DNA of 42,693 nt from a virus. Below are positions 31,800 through 40,024 of the stretch, piece by piece. Below the pieces are notes generated by a model. The model saw only the letters and a program-made list of their open reading frames with translations, was not told the origin of the DNA and did no database searches. The stretch is from IMG/VR virus record IMGVR_UViG_3300034095_000192, positions 1 to 42,693 of that record, one strand, 5' to 3'. The stretch's first letter is position 1. Every line of letters starts with the position of its first letter. A program made the translations under genes and the position numbers.

Positions 31800-32246
31800 T
31801 TAGTTAGATGGCGGTACAAAAGCGTCTAGTTCTTGTTGTATAACATCTAACTGGTCTTGCGTAGTAGCAGCGATAATCTGAACATTAATTCTTTCATAAC
31901 GTGTCTGAGCATCTGCAACTACTTGTGCGTTGTAGTGAGTGTTAGGGTTGCCGTCAGTTTCAGTTTGCGCTTCATAAGCTACTACTTGGTTGAACTGACC
32001 TGAGTTTTGACCTTGAAGACCAGATTTACGATCAGCAACTGAAATATCAAATGTTGTCCATACAATTTCGACTGGATCTTTAGTACAATCATAGACTGGA
32101 CCATTTAAGCCTTGTTGGTAAGGTATAGTAGCAGGGATAATCTCAATAGCATTTCTCCAACCATCTTGACCTACTGGCACTGGAGGAGTAGTATCCCAAC
32201 ATTGAGCCATTTCACCATTTACTACTTGTACATATAATTGTGTCAT
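31800..32246 (-). CDS. Tail-fibre-associated hypothetical protein
   Basis: The product is 148 residues. It starts TQLYVQVVNGEMAQCWDT and ends in a helical region (DAQTRYERINVQIIAATT). The opening resembles small proteins encoded downstream of fibre genes, sometimes labelled fibre assembly proteins. It directly follows an RCC1 propeller gene, so a chaperone or accessory role for that fibre is plausible. There is no enzymatic motif. Confidence 0.5.
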   Translation of the reverse strand: MTQLYVQVVNGEMAQCWDTTPPVPVGQDGWRNAIEIIPATIPYQQGLNGPVYDCTKDPVEIVWTTFDISVADRKSGLQGQNSGQFNQVVAYEAQTETDGNPNTHYNAQVVADAQTRYERINVQIIAATTQDQLDVIQQELDAFVPPSN

Positions 32247-32277
32247 TTGTGTTTCCTTTTGTTTGAAATAAATTAAA

Positions 32278-33498
32278 TTAAGAGAGGGTAGCTAGGGCGA
32301 ACTGATAACCACATGATACATTGGTCCAAGTGGTAAGTGCACCTACCTGTACAGGACTAGAACGATTAGTTATACTGCCTAAACCTAACTGCCCACTAGC
32401 GTTATTTCCCCAAGACCATAGAGTTCCGTCTGTTTTAGTTGCCAAAGCCCATTGGTAATTAGCTTTTATTTCAGACCAAGTTGTAAGTACACCTACTTGT
32501 TTGGGGCTTGAGTAGTTAGTTGTATTGCCTAGACCTAAGCCACCAAAACTATTAATCCCCCATGACCACAGGGTGCCATCTGTTTTAATGACTAGAGTAG
32601 ATGATTCTGCACATGCAATTTTAAGCCAAGTAGTAAGAGCCCCTACTTGTTTGGGGCTTGAGTAGTTAGTTGTATTGCCTAGACCTAACTGCCCCTGAGT
32701 ATTAAAGCCCCAAGACCATAAGGTGCCATCTGTTTTAGTCGCTATAGAATGGTAGAATCCTCCTGCTATGTTTAACCAAGTAGTAAGTGCACCTACTTGT
32801 ACAGGGCTGGAGCGGTTAGTTGTATTTCCTAAACCTAATTGTCCTTCATTATTATTTCCCCAAGACCAGAGAGTGCCGTCTGTTTTAGTTGCTATACTAT
32901 GATTGTTTCCACATGCTATAGTTAACCAATTTGTAAGAGCACCCACTTGATTTGGTGAAGATTTATAAGTGCCAGCACCTGAAGTACCTAAACCTAACTG
33001 TCCACTGTCATTAGACCCCCAAGACCATAGAGTACCATCTGTTTTAGTAGCTAAGACCCCCGCTGGACCTCTAAGAGTTTCTATTTTAGACCAAGTTGTA
33101 AGAGCACCTACTTGCTTAGGGCTTGAGTAGCTGGTGGTATTATTTAATCCTAATTGACCATTACCATTATACCCCCAAGACCAAAGAGTGCCATCTGTTT
33201 TAGTTGCTAGAGAAAATATTTGGGCACCTGCTATTTTAGACCAAGTAGTAAGGGCACCTACTTGCTTAGGGCTTGAGAAGTCAGTTGTATTACCTAGACC
33301 CAACATCCCAAAAACGTTATACCCCCAAGAATAAAGTTTATTAGGTGCTAAATTCCCAGCAGTGGGCCAGTTGCCTTGTTTTATCCAGTATCCCGCTTGC
33401 TCCATTGTCCATACACCTGAAGCAGAACTGTTTTGATACGGCCCAGCTGGTACTACAGGTGAGGATTTTATGACACCACCAGGATACTTAGTTGACAT
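32278..33498 (-). CDS. RCC1-repeat seven-bladed propeller adhesin 1
   Basis: The product is 406 residues. After an N-terminal anchor of about 50 residues (GVWTMEQAGYWIKQGNWPTA) come seven units of about 50 residues on the theme KTDGTLWSWG-xNxxG-QLGLGNTT-SSPxQVGALTTW. The final TTWTNVSCGYQFALATLS should close the ring on the first blade. RCC1-type propellers bind ligands on exposed loops. Here those loops vary while the scaffold hardly does. One blade carries a short insertion (GTSGAGTYKSSP). Its ATG directly follows the stop of the sulfotransferase gene, with no gap. Receptor binding is inferred. Confidence 0.85.
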   Translation of the reverse strand: MSTKYPGGVIKSSPVVPAGPYQNSSASGVWTMEQAGYWIKQGNWPTAGNLAPNKLYSWGYNVFGMLGLGNTTDFSSPKQVGALTTWSKIAGAQIFSLATKTDGTLWSWGYNGNGQLGLNNTTSYSSPKQVGALTTWSKIETLRGPAGVLATKTDGTLWSWGSNDSGQLGLGTSGAGTYKSSPNQVGALTNWLTIACGNNHSIATKTDGTLWSWGNNNEGQLGLGNTTNRSSPVQVGALTTWLNIAGGFYHSIATKTDGTLWSWGFNTQGQLGLGNTTNYSSPKQVGALTTWLKIACAESSTLVIKTDGTLWSWGINSFGGLGLGNTTNYSSPKQVGVLTTWSEIKANYQWALATKTDGTLWSWGNNASGQLGLGSITNRSSPVQVGALTTWTNVSCGYQFALATLS

Positions 33499-35244
33499 TT
33501 ATTTCTCCAATCTTTCTTTAATTAATGCAAATGGTGCATCCCACTCGCCAAAACTTTCTTGTCTTATTAAGGTCATACTGTCGTAGTATGGGGTTGCTTC
33601 GCCCTCTAGTGCATATAGGAAGTATGGCATAATAGGCGTCACCACCCACGTATCAATCCCCATAGCAGACGATAAGTGCGATACACTGGTACATGCCGAT
33701 ATAACCAAATCACAACTTGCTACAGCAGCTCTAGTATCTTCCCAACTATTTAGTGGTACTTGCTTAACCCACATAGGCGTAGCCTCTACACCAGCATCTC
33801 TTTGTAGACTTATAAACTCGTAGTTATCACTCTTAACAGCATCAAACATCAACTGGTAAGGAAAGGCTTTGTGGTGCTCATGTTCAAACTGTGTAGAGCC
33901 TTGCCACCTCAAACCAATACGTTTCTTTCTTCCCTTTATTGTAACAGGTTTAGGTAAATAAGGTGCACCACTAATATCTTCTAATTCAAAGCCTAACGGT
34001 ACTATAGCACTCATACCAGCAACCCAAAAGTCATGGTAGATACCAAACACCGCTTCGTGTTGAATAACGCTAGATACACCCTCTACATTAACGAATAAAG
34101 AAGCTAACTGACCAGAGCAAGCCACGATGACTTTACAGCCCTTCTCAGCGATATACTTAGCATATCTAACTTGGTGTATTTGATCGCCTAGACCGCCTTC
34201 AAGATTTAACAGCACAATCCCTTTAGTCTTGCCATCCCACTGCGGTGTAGGTACATCTGGTTGTTTATTACCAAAGACTCCAGCAATACGACCTCTATCT
34301 AATAACTGATAACCCTTTTGAATCTGACCTTGTCTTAAGAGATACCAACCACGATTATATGCAGCTCTGTTGTTACTTGGCTCTGTAGCCTCTAACTTCT
34401 GCGCTATGCGCCAGCCTTCAGCAAAATCACCTGTAGTAGATGCGGCTAGTTGTAAGTCCAAGTCATGTAAGTCAGGCATAGTCCTAGGCGTCTCTAACCA
34501 AAACTCAGGCTGGCAGAATGAGCCATAATAAGAACCTAATACATCTTTTGGGTTTTCGTTATGCTGTCTTTCAAGAACAGGTTTCACATCGTGCATACCT
34601 TTAGTGCCATGCAACTGCTCATCATCCTCAGCTACAGTAGAACCATCAATAGCATTAAAGTCGTATTCAAAATCAGGTAATTCTAAAAAGGTATGTATAC
34701 GTTGCAGTTGCTCTTTAGGATTAGAAATTAAGTCATCGTATTCAATAAATAAGAAGTTATCCGGTGCCGCTAAGTAACCGTTCTGTAGCGATATGTACGC
34801 AGCCTTTAAGTGATCCATCAACTGCCCAGATTCCATAAACTCATCTAAATCTTCGGGCTTAGCAATACGTACAAACGATGCCGCACAATCAGGTACAGAA
34901 CGAACAGTAGCAATAATCTTTGGTTGATGCCCTAATACTTGAGCCATAGCAGACATAATTTGAGCTATAGGCCAGCCACGTGACTTATCAATTATAACGG
35001 GCTTATCTACATCTTCATAAAAGGCATCAATAGCCCCACGCATAGTTTGAGCTAACTTCTTACGCTCAGGGTCATTTTCATTCAATAAACCCGCAGAATG
35101 CCACACATTCGCCAAACCATCTAGTGCATGAACCAACCCTGATGTAGTAGATACATGGGTGTCCGAATTTTGATTAAGTATAGCTGCAAGTACCGTAGAA
35201 CCTGAACGTGGCACACCTGATAGGAAATGTAGAGTCTTTTTCAT
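33499..35244 (-). CDS. Sulfotransferase-TPR-glycosyltransferase fusion protein
   Basis: The product is 581 residues. Residues 1-250 are a PAPS-dependent sulfotransferase: the 5'-phosphosulfate loop SGVPRSGSTVLAAIL (9-23), and TVRSVPDCAASFVR (113-126), where R115 and S123 fit the 3'-phosphate site. Residues about 262-320 look like one or two TPR helices. From 335 on, QWDGKTKGIVLLNLEGGLGD, KRIGLRWQGS (441-450) and CDLVISACTSVSHLSSAMG (511-529) match a GT-B glycosyltransferase of the GT9/TPR-associated kind. Targets could be virion adhesins or host surface glycan. It lies between two RCC1 adhesin genes and abuts adhesin 1. Confidence 0.85.
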   Translation of the reverse strand: MKKTLHFLSGVPRSGSTVLAAILNQNSDTHVSTTSGLVHALDGLANVWHSAGLLNENDPERKKLAQTMRGAIDAFYEDVDKPVIIDKSRGWPIAQIMSAMAQVLGHQPKIIATVRSVPDCAASFVRIAKPEDLDEFMESGQLMDHLKAAYISLQNGYLAAPDNFLFIEYDDLISNPKEQLQRIHTFLELPDFEYDFNAIDGSTVAEDDEQLHGTKGMHDVKPVLERQHNENPKDVLGSYYGSFCQPEFWLETPRTMPDLHDLDLQLAASTTGDFAEGWRIAQKLEATEPSNNRAAYNRGWYLLRQGQIQKGYQLLDRGRIAGVFGNKQPDVPTPQWDGKTKGIVLLNLEGGLGDQIHQVRYAKYIAEKGCKVIVACSGQLASLFVNVEGVSSVIQHEAVFGIYHDFWVAGMSAIVPLGFELEDISGAPYLPKPVTIKGRKKRIGLRWQGSTQFEHEHHKAFPYQLMFDAVKSDNYEFISLQRDAGVEATPMWVKQVPLNSWEDTRAAVASCDLVISACTSVSHLSSAMGIDTWVVTPIMPYFLYALEGEATPYYDSMTLIRQESFGEWDAPFALIKERLEK

Positions 35245-35296
35245 ATACTGATCTCGTTAGTGTTTTTACAAGGGTATATAGTATACATTAAATTAA
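35245..35296 (-). promoter_or_regulatory. AT-rich gap with possible -10 element upstream of the sulfotransferase gene
   Basis: This is one of the longest gaps in the late region and is strongly AT-rich. On the - strand it contains TATACT (35285-35280), about 35 bases before the ATG. It also contains the imperfect palindrome GTATATAGTATAC (35274-35286). No good -35 is present. It might allow separate expression of the enzyme, but the evidence is thin. Confidence 0.25.
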
Positions 35297-36445
35297 TTAA
35301 GAGAGGATGGCTATGGAGTAGTTATACCCGCTTGCAATTTTAGACCAAGTAGTTAGTGATCCCACTTGTTTAGGACTTGAATAAGCGTATGTAGTATTGC
35401 CTAACCCTAATTGCCCGCTATTATTAAAACCCCAAGACCAAAGAGTACCGTCTGTTTTGGTGACTATATTACTATACCTCCCACAAGATATACTCAACCA
35501 AGTTGTAAGTGCGCCTATTTGTTTAGGGCTAGAGTAGTAAGTCAAGTTGCCAAGACCTAATTGACCTAGATTATTTCTACCCCAAGACCATAACGTACCG
35601 TCTGTTTTAATTGCTAAACCATGTTGAACCCCCCCCGATATCTTAGACCAAGTTGTTAGGGTACCAATTTGGTTAGGTGAGGACCTATAAATTGTATTAC
35701 CTAACCCTAACTGCCCAGCATTGTTCTGCCCCCAAGACCAGAGAGTGCCATCGGTTTTAATAGCAAAGGATAAAGCTCCACCTGTGCCACAAGCAACGCT
35801 AGACCAAGTTGTAAGTGCACCTACTTGTACGGGGCTTGAACGGTTAATTGTATCCCCTATGCCTAATTGTCCAGCATTATTACTCCCCCAAGCCCATAAT
35901 GTACCATCTGTTTTAATGGCTAAATTGTGTTGAATACCGACTGATATTTTAGACCAACTTGTTAATGCCCCTATTTGTTTAGGGGAAGAGTAGTTAGTAA
36001 TGTTACCTAGTCCCAATTCCCCACTAGTATTAATCCCCCACGCCCAGAGAGTGCCATCAGTTTTAATAAGGGTACTGTGTTGGCTACCACATGATATTTT
36101 AGACCAAGTTGTAAGTGCGCCTACTTGTTTTGGGCTTGAGTAGTTGGTTGTGTTTCCTAGACCTAACTGTCCTTGAGCATTAGACCCCCAAGACCAAAGT
36201 GTGCCATCAGATTTAGTAGTTAAAGAAAATTCGCCCCCTCCTGCTATAATAGACCAAGTTGAAGCTCCTACTTGCACGGGGCTTGAACGGTTAGCTGTAT
36301 CACCTAGTCCTAATTGTCCGCTACTGTTCTGCCCCCAAGACCAAAGTCCCGGCAGACCTGTCCAAGTTCCCGCAGCTACGGCTTGCATTTGACTCTGTGG
36401 TGTCCACATGCCTGAATATTGTACGTATGGATAAATTACTGGCAT
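35297..36445 (-). CDS. RCC1-repeat seven-bladed propeller adhesin 2
   Basis: The product is 382 residues. A short anchor (YPYVQYSGMWTPQSQMQAV) is followed by seven blades with WSWG or WAWG cores, ending TTWSKIASGYNYSIAILS, which likely closes the ring. Compared with the other two copies it is more divergent, with IKTDGTLWAWG and GALTSW variants and a blade with an insertion (ACGTGGALSFA). The anchor differs from those of copies 1 and 3, so each copy may attach at its own place on the tail. The function as adhesin is inferred. Confidence 0.83.
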   Translation of the reverse strand: MPVIYPYVQYSGMWTPQSQMQAVAAGTWTGLPGLWSWGQNSSGQLGLGDTANRSSPVQVGASTWSIIAGGGEFSLTTKSDGTLWSWGSNAQGQLGLGNTTNYSSPKQVGALTTWSKISCGSQHSTLIKTDGTLWAWGINTSGELGLGNITNYSSPKQIGALTSWSKISVGIQHNLAIKTDGTLWAWGSNNAGQLGIGDTINRSSPVQVGALTTWSSVACGTGGALSFAIKTDGTLWSWGQNNAGQLGLGNTIYRSSPNQIGTLTTWSKISGGVQHGLAIKTDGTLWSWGRNNLGQLGLGNLTYYSSPKQIGALTTWLSISCGRYSNIVTKTDGTLWSWGFNNSGQLGLGNTTYAYSSPKQVGSLTTWSKIASGYNYSIAILS

Positions 36446-36454
36446 TGTATTTTC

Positions 36455-37585
36455 CTAATATTTGAGGGCTATTGAGAAAGAATCGCCATCTGCCACTTTA
36501 GACCACGTTGTAAGAGCACCAACTTGTTTGGGGCTTGAGTAGTCAGTTGTGTTATTTAAGCCTAACTGCCCACTACTGTTTAAACCCCAAGACCAGAGAG
36601 TACCATCAGTTTTAGTAGCTATGGTGTGGAAGCCTCCACCTGCAATATTTAACCAAGTTGTAAGTGCGCCCACCTGTACAGGACTAGAACGATTAGTTGC
36701 ATTGCCTAGACCTAATTGACCACTAGTATTTTGGCCCCAAGACCACAGAGTTCCGTTTGTTTTAGTTGCTAAAGAAAAGTTACCTCCACCTGCAATAGTA
36801 GACCACGTTGTAAGAGCACCTACTTGTTTTGGGCTTGAGTAGTAAGTTATGTTACCTAAACCTAATTGTCCAACATTATTAATCCCCCAAGACCAGAGTG
36901 TACCATCTGTTTTAGTTGCTATGGTGTGGTACCTTCCACATGCTATATTTAACCAAGTGGTTAATGCGCCTACTTGTACAGGACTAGAACGATTAGTTGC
37001 ATTGCCTAGACCTAATTGACCAGCATTATTTCTACCCCAAGACCACAGAGTTCCGTTTGTTTTAGTTGCTATACTATGAGAGCTCCCACATGCTATATTA
37101 GACCACGTTGTAAGAGCACCTACTTGTACAGGACTTGAACGATCAGTTGTATTGCCTAGGCCTAACTGACCGCTAGAATTAAATCCCCATGACCACAGGG
37201 TGCCATCTGTTTTAGTTGCTATGGTGTGATCCTGCCCAGCTGCTATGTTAAGCCAAGTTGTAAGTGCCCCTACTTGTTTTGGGCTTGAATAGACAGTGGT
37301 ATTGCCTAAGCCTAACTGACCATTGGTGTTTTGACCCCAAGACCAAAGAGTGCCGTCTGTTTTAGTTGCTAGAGTGTGGTTGCCCCCACCTGCAATAGTA
37401 GACCAAGTTGTTAATGCACCTACTTGTTTTGGACTTGAGTAGTAAGTTACATTACCTAGACCTAACTGCCCAAAAACATCATTCCCCCAAGTCCAAAGCT
37501 CATAGGTATAGGCACTGGGTGTAGGGGCAGCCAAAGGGTTAAAGAGTCCTGCTTGTATGAACCCTGCTAAATATCTTTGCGACAT
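36455..37585 (-). CDS. RCC1-repeat seven-bladed propeller adhesin 3
   Basis: The product is 376 residues. The anchor is about 30 residues (MSQRYLAGFIQAGLFNPLAA), then seven blades, the most regular of the three copies. Blades differ mainly at xNxxG and at the loop between the TTW strand and the LATK strand (GGGNHT, AGQDHT, CGSSHS, CGRYHT, GGGFHT, DGDSFS). Two blades two units apart share long identical DNA blocks. It is the first RCC1 gene to be transcribed and follows a small virion protein. Nothing suggests an enzyme; receptor binding is inferred. Confidence 0.85.
   Translation of the reverse strand: MSQRYLAGFIQAGLFNPLAAPTPSAYTYELWTWGNDVFGQLGLGNVTYYSSPKQVGALTTWSTIAGGGNHTLATKTDGTLWSWGQNTNGQLGLGNTTVYSSPKQVGALTTWLNIAAGQDHTIATKTDGTLWSWGFNSSGQLGLGNTTDRSSPVQVGALTTWSNIACGSSHSIATKTNGTLWSWGRNNAGQLGLGNATNRSSPVQVGALTTWLNIACGRYHTIATKTDGTLWSWGINNVGQLGLGNITYYSSPKQVGALTTWSTIAGGGNFSLATKTNGTLWSWGQNTSGQLGLGNATNRSSPVQVGALTTWLNIAGGGFHTIATKTDGTLWSWGLNSSGQLGLNNTTDYSSPKQVGALTTWSKVADGDSFSIALKY
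36675..37127 (-). repeat. Near-identical blade repeats with variable patches, 300 bp apart
   Basis: Three blocks are identical at 300-bp offset: 36675-36722 with 36975-37022 (48 bp), 36735-36771 with 37035-37071 (37 bp) and 36799-36827 with 37099-37127 (29 bp). Between them, 36723-36734 and 36772-36798 differ from their partners at about 20 of 39 positions. The patches encode the xNxxG turn and the loop before the LATK strand. Confidence 0.9.
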
Positions 37586-37595
37586 TTCAGTTTCC

Positions 37596-37967
37596 TTATG
37601 TTATTTCTTCCCAAGAAGCTGTTACCACCAACGCAGTAGCTGTACCAGCAGTAGCACCTATAGACTTATCTTCAAGCAGATAGAACGCTGTAGTCTTGTC
37701 AGTTACGATCAATGAAGCATACGCTGGTACTGAGATAGCTGAAGCTATTGGAAATGCTGTACCACCTAGAGCCGCTGCGCTGTACACGTTGATAGTGATG
37801 TTAGCCGCTGAAGCAGATGTGTTAGCTACGACAATAGAGTCTATTTTATAGACCTTGCTGCTTGCAGCCGCATTACTCGCTACAGAAGTCGCAGCAGTTG
37901 TAGTCAGTGAAGTTGTACTGGTGTTACCATTAATTACGGTAACATTAACTATATTTGGGTTTGCCAT
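37596..37967 (-). CDS. Small virion structural protein
   Basis: The product is 123 residues and beta-rich (VYKIDSIVVANTSASAANIT, then ISVPAYASLIVTDK and ALVVTASWEEIT). I recognise this pattern from structural proteins of aquatic phages, probably an Ig-like or jelly-roll domain. The start is low-complexity Thr/Ser. It lies between a fibre-like gene and the first RCC1 adhesin, suggesting a tail or decoration role. Confidence 0.6.
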   Translation of the reverse strand: MANPNIVNVTVINGNTSTTSLTTTAATSVASNAAASSKVYKIDSIVVANTSASAANITINVYSAAALGGTAFPIASAISVPAYASLIVTDKTTAFYLLEDKSIGATAGTATALVVTASWEEIT

Positions 37968-37976
37968 TGTTGTTCC

Positions 37977-38798
37977 TTAAAAGCCAAAAATCATAGCCAT
38001 AGCAATGGCTTTACCTGTTGTTATACCACTAGCTGCTGGGGCGGTAGACGCCCAAGTCGTGCCGTTACTTGTTAAAACATTACCTGAAGTGCCTACCGCT
38101 GTTAGACCCGTACCACCTGAACCTACTACTAAAGTAGCACTTAACCCCGCCGCTGTACCTGATGTATTTTGGTTTAGTGTTGGAAAGTCTGCCGCTATGG
38201 CAATGGTTAGCGCCCCAGTTGTTGTAGTACTTTTAAGTATGCCTGTAGATAACGCAGAGGTTCCTAAGCTGTAGTCCGTACCAGAAGTAGCCGCAGATAT
38301 AGCTGTACCGTCGCCTTTAAGAACTCCAGTAATAGAAGTAGATAAAGTCAACGCAGGAGTAGCACCGCCTGAAGAAGTGCCAGCAAACCCATTAGCAGAA
38401 ACAACAGAAACCGCTGTAACTGTACCAACAGTATTAGCTATCCAAGAAGGATTAGTACCATCAGTAGAAAGAATCTTAGTGCTGTTTCCAGTTTGATCCG
38501 GTAAGAGCGTAGGGACAGGAGCCGTACAAAATACACGTTTAGATACAGATGTAAATACAACTAGGGCATTAGCATTGCTTGATTCAAGAACAGTAGAGCG
38601 GGTCAGAGTCCCAGTACCTACGGTACCATAACCTACTTCATAGCCCCCTAAGCCATCATCTATAGTGTAATAGACTATGTCACCGTTACTAAAAGCTGCA
38701 TTAAATGTCCTATATCCTGTTAGCGCCCCTGCGAGGGTAAGCGTGCCCGTCCCCGCAGTTATGGATGATTCTAATACTCGATCAGCTAGTAAAGGCAT
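37977..38798 (-). CDS. Tail-fibre-like structural protein
   Basis: The product is 273 residues. The N-terminal 110 residues (LLADRVLESSITAGTGTLTL ... GYRTFNAAFSNGDIVYYTID) form an attachment domain common in aquatic phages. The rest is a fibre shaft with GTVTAVSVVSANGFAGTSSG, GVLKGDGTAISAATSG and GSGGTGLTAVGTSGNVL repeats. The short C-terminus suggests no large tip domain. It may form a shaft to which other appendages attach. Confidence 0.7.
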   Translation of the reverse strand: MPLLADRVLESSITAGTGTLTLAGALTGYRTFNAAFSNGDIVYYTIDDGLGGYEVGYGTVGTGTLTRSTVLESSNANALVVFTSVSKRVFCTAPVPTLLPDQTGNSTKILSTDGTNPSWIANTVGTVTAVSVVSANGFAGTSSGGATPALTLSTSITGVLKGDGTAISAATSGTDYSLGTSALSTGILKSTTTTGALTIAIAADFPTLNQNTSGTAAGLSATLVVGSGGTGLTAVGTSGNVLTSNGTTWASTAPAASGITTGKAIAMAMIFGF

Positions 38799-38813
38799 TT
38801 ATATACCTACAGA

Positions 38814-39248
38814 CTAATTTAAAATTAAAACAGCAGTTGTGGTTGTAGCCGCTGGGAATATAACTGAGAAGTCCCCATTAGTAGCTGTAAAGTCTCCACC
38901 AAAGTTAAATATCGCTACCGCTTTATTGCTGCTTGAAGTGTTATATATTAGAGCCCCTGCAGCTGTAAAAGTAGCAGTAGTCCAAGTAGTATCAGAAAAG
39001 TCAATAAACGCAATGGCACCTGATAGTGTTATACCTAAGTTAGTTAAAGTGTTGCCCCCAGTCGTATAGCCTGTGCCAGAGCTTGAAACCTCACCCGTTG
39101 CTGTGTATGCAGTAGTAGAAGAATCTAAACTAGCCGCTGAAGTATATAGAGCTATTTTAAATACGTTGCCACCAGCTGCTTTAAAGTTGTGTTCTGCACC
39201 TAATAGTTCACTTTTAAAAGTGCTAGAAATCGCCTGTGTGATAGCCAT
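38814..39248 (-). CDS. Virion structural protein
   Basis: The product is 144 residues. It shows a familiar phage virion pattern: SSTFKSELLGAEHNF, FKIALYTSAASLDSSTTAYT, TGYTTGGNTLTNLGI and a C-terminal beta region. Proteins like this are found beside tail and fibre genes in many environmental phages. There is no enzymatic motif. The exact place in the virion is unknown. Confidence 0.7.
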   Translation of the reverse strand: MAITQAISSTFKSELLGAEHNFKAAGGNVFKIALYTSAASLDSSTTAYTATGEVSSSGTGYTTGGNTLTNLGITLSGAIAFIDFSDTTWTTATFTAAGALIYNTSSSNKAVAIFNFGGDFTATNGDFSVIFPAATTTTAVLILN

Positions 39249-39250
39249 TG

Positions 39251-39358
39251 CTATTCTTCCTCTTCAATAACTTCCTCAACCACTTCTGGCTCAGGGTTTG
39301 TAATTACGATAGCTACGCTGTTTAGCATAACCTTTGCTTGTTCACTCATTCCACTCAT
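39251..39358 (-). CDS. Very small acidic peptide
   Basis: This 35-residue ORF begins MSGMSEQAKVMLNSVAIVIT and ends with a run of glutamates (PEPEVVEEVIEEEE). It fills the gap between the adaptor gene and the next virion gene, 1 base after the adaptor stop on the - strand. Tight spacing supports translation. The function is unknown. Confidence 0.45.
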   Translation of the reverse strand: MSGMSEQAKVMLNSVAIVITNPEPEVVEEVIEEEE

Positions 39359-39359
39359 A

Positions 39360-40022
39360 TTAAACTACCTTATCCCTTACTTGGGTTACACGATACGTAT
39401 CAATGCGGTCTTTGCCATCACCTAATTGTTTAAGAAGAGCCATAGCCTCTTGATACTTCTGTTGGTAAGCTTGAATCAAATCTGGTTCACCCTTCATATA
39501 TATGTAAGCTTCGACCAAAGAGCCCCACAATAACACGTTAGGGAAGTTAGTACCTAGCCAGCTTGTACCTGCGTCTACTATAGACTGCGGATACGCATAA
39601 TAATGCATCTCTACCGAATAATCGTCATCAGGAGTAGGACCTAATATAAAAGAAGCATTATCAAAAATACCATAGTATTGTGGCACCCCAGAAACACCCG
39701 GATAGGGGTAGGCTTCTCTTATATACTCAACGTCTTTCTGGTATAAGTAGTTTTGGGTGGTCTGAGGTATTAGGTCTATTACAGTCGTGGTGTACACAGA
39801 CAAAGCAAATACTGACAGGAAGTCAGGTGGGAGAGCTACATAAGGAAAGTTAGCTGTTGTTACGCCCGTAACATTAGTACGAAATGCAGGTAACTGCACA
39901 GAGTTATTAACCAAAGTCTCTGCGTTTTGTACAAAGTTGGGTATGTTAGCTACAAAAGTAGCCTCTGTGACTTCAGTATACTGCTGTATCGCCGTACTAA
40001 GTTGTGCGTATGTAAAACTCAT
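39360..40022 (-). CDS. Tail adaptor / head-tail connector protein
   Basis: The product is 220 residues. The opening FTYAQLSTAIQQYTEVTEAT and then FVQNAETLVNNSVQLPAFR, together with GVPQYYGIFDNASFILGPTP and VEMHYYAYPQSI, match adaptor proteins of podovirus-like phages (T7 gp11-type role). Such proteins form the ring joining portal and tail. The C-terminal helices (LIQAYQQKYQEAMALLKQLG) complete the fold. Confidence 0.75.
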   Translation of the reverse strand: MSFTYAQLSTAIQQYTEVTEATFVANIPNFVQNAETLVNNSVQLPAFRTNVTGVTTANFPYVALPPDFLSVFALSVYTTTVIDLIPQTTQNYLYQKDVEYIREAYPYPGVSGVPQYYGIFDNASFILGPTPDDDYSVEMHYYAYPQSIVDAGTSWLGTNFPNVLLWGSLVEAYIYMKGEPDLIQAYQQKYQEAMALLKQLGDGKDRIDTYRVTQVRDKVV

Positions 40023-40024
40023 TA

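Noticed and set aside
36675-37127. Diversity-generating retroelement
   Set aside because: Variable patches exist, but no reverse transcriptase or template repeat is in the window, and the differences are not clearly limited to adenine-derived positions. Sequence outside the window would be needed.
32278-37585. Repeat array that could be mistaken for CRISPR or non-coding tandem repeats
   Set aside because: The period of about 150 bp matches RCC1 blades in an open frame; there are no short uniform repeats with spacers.
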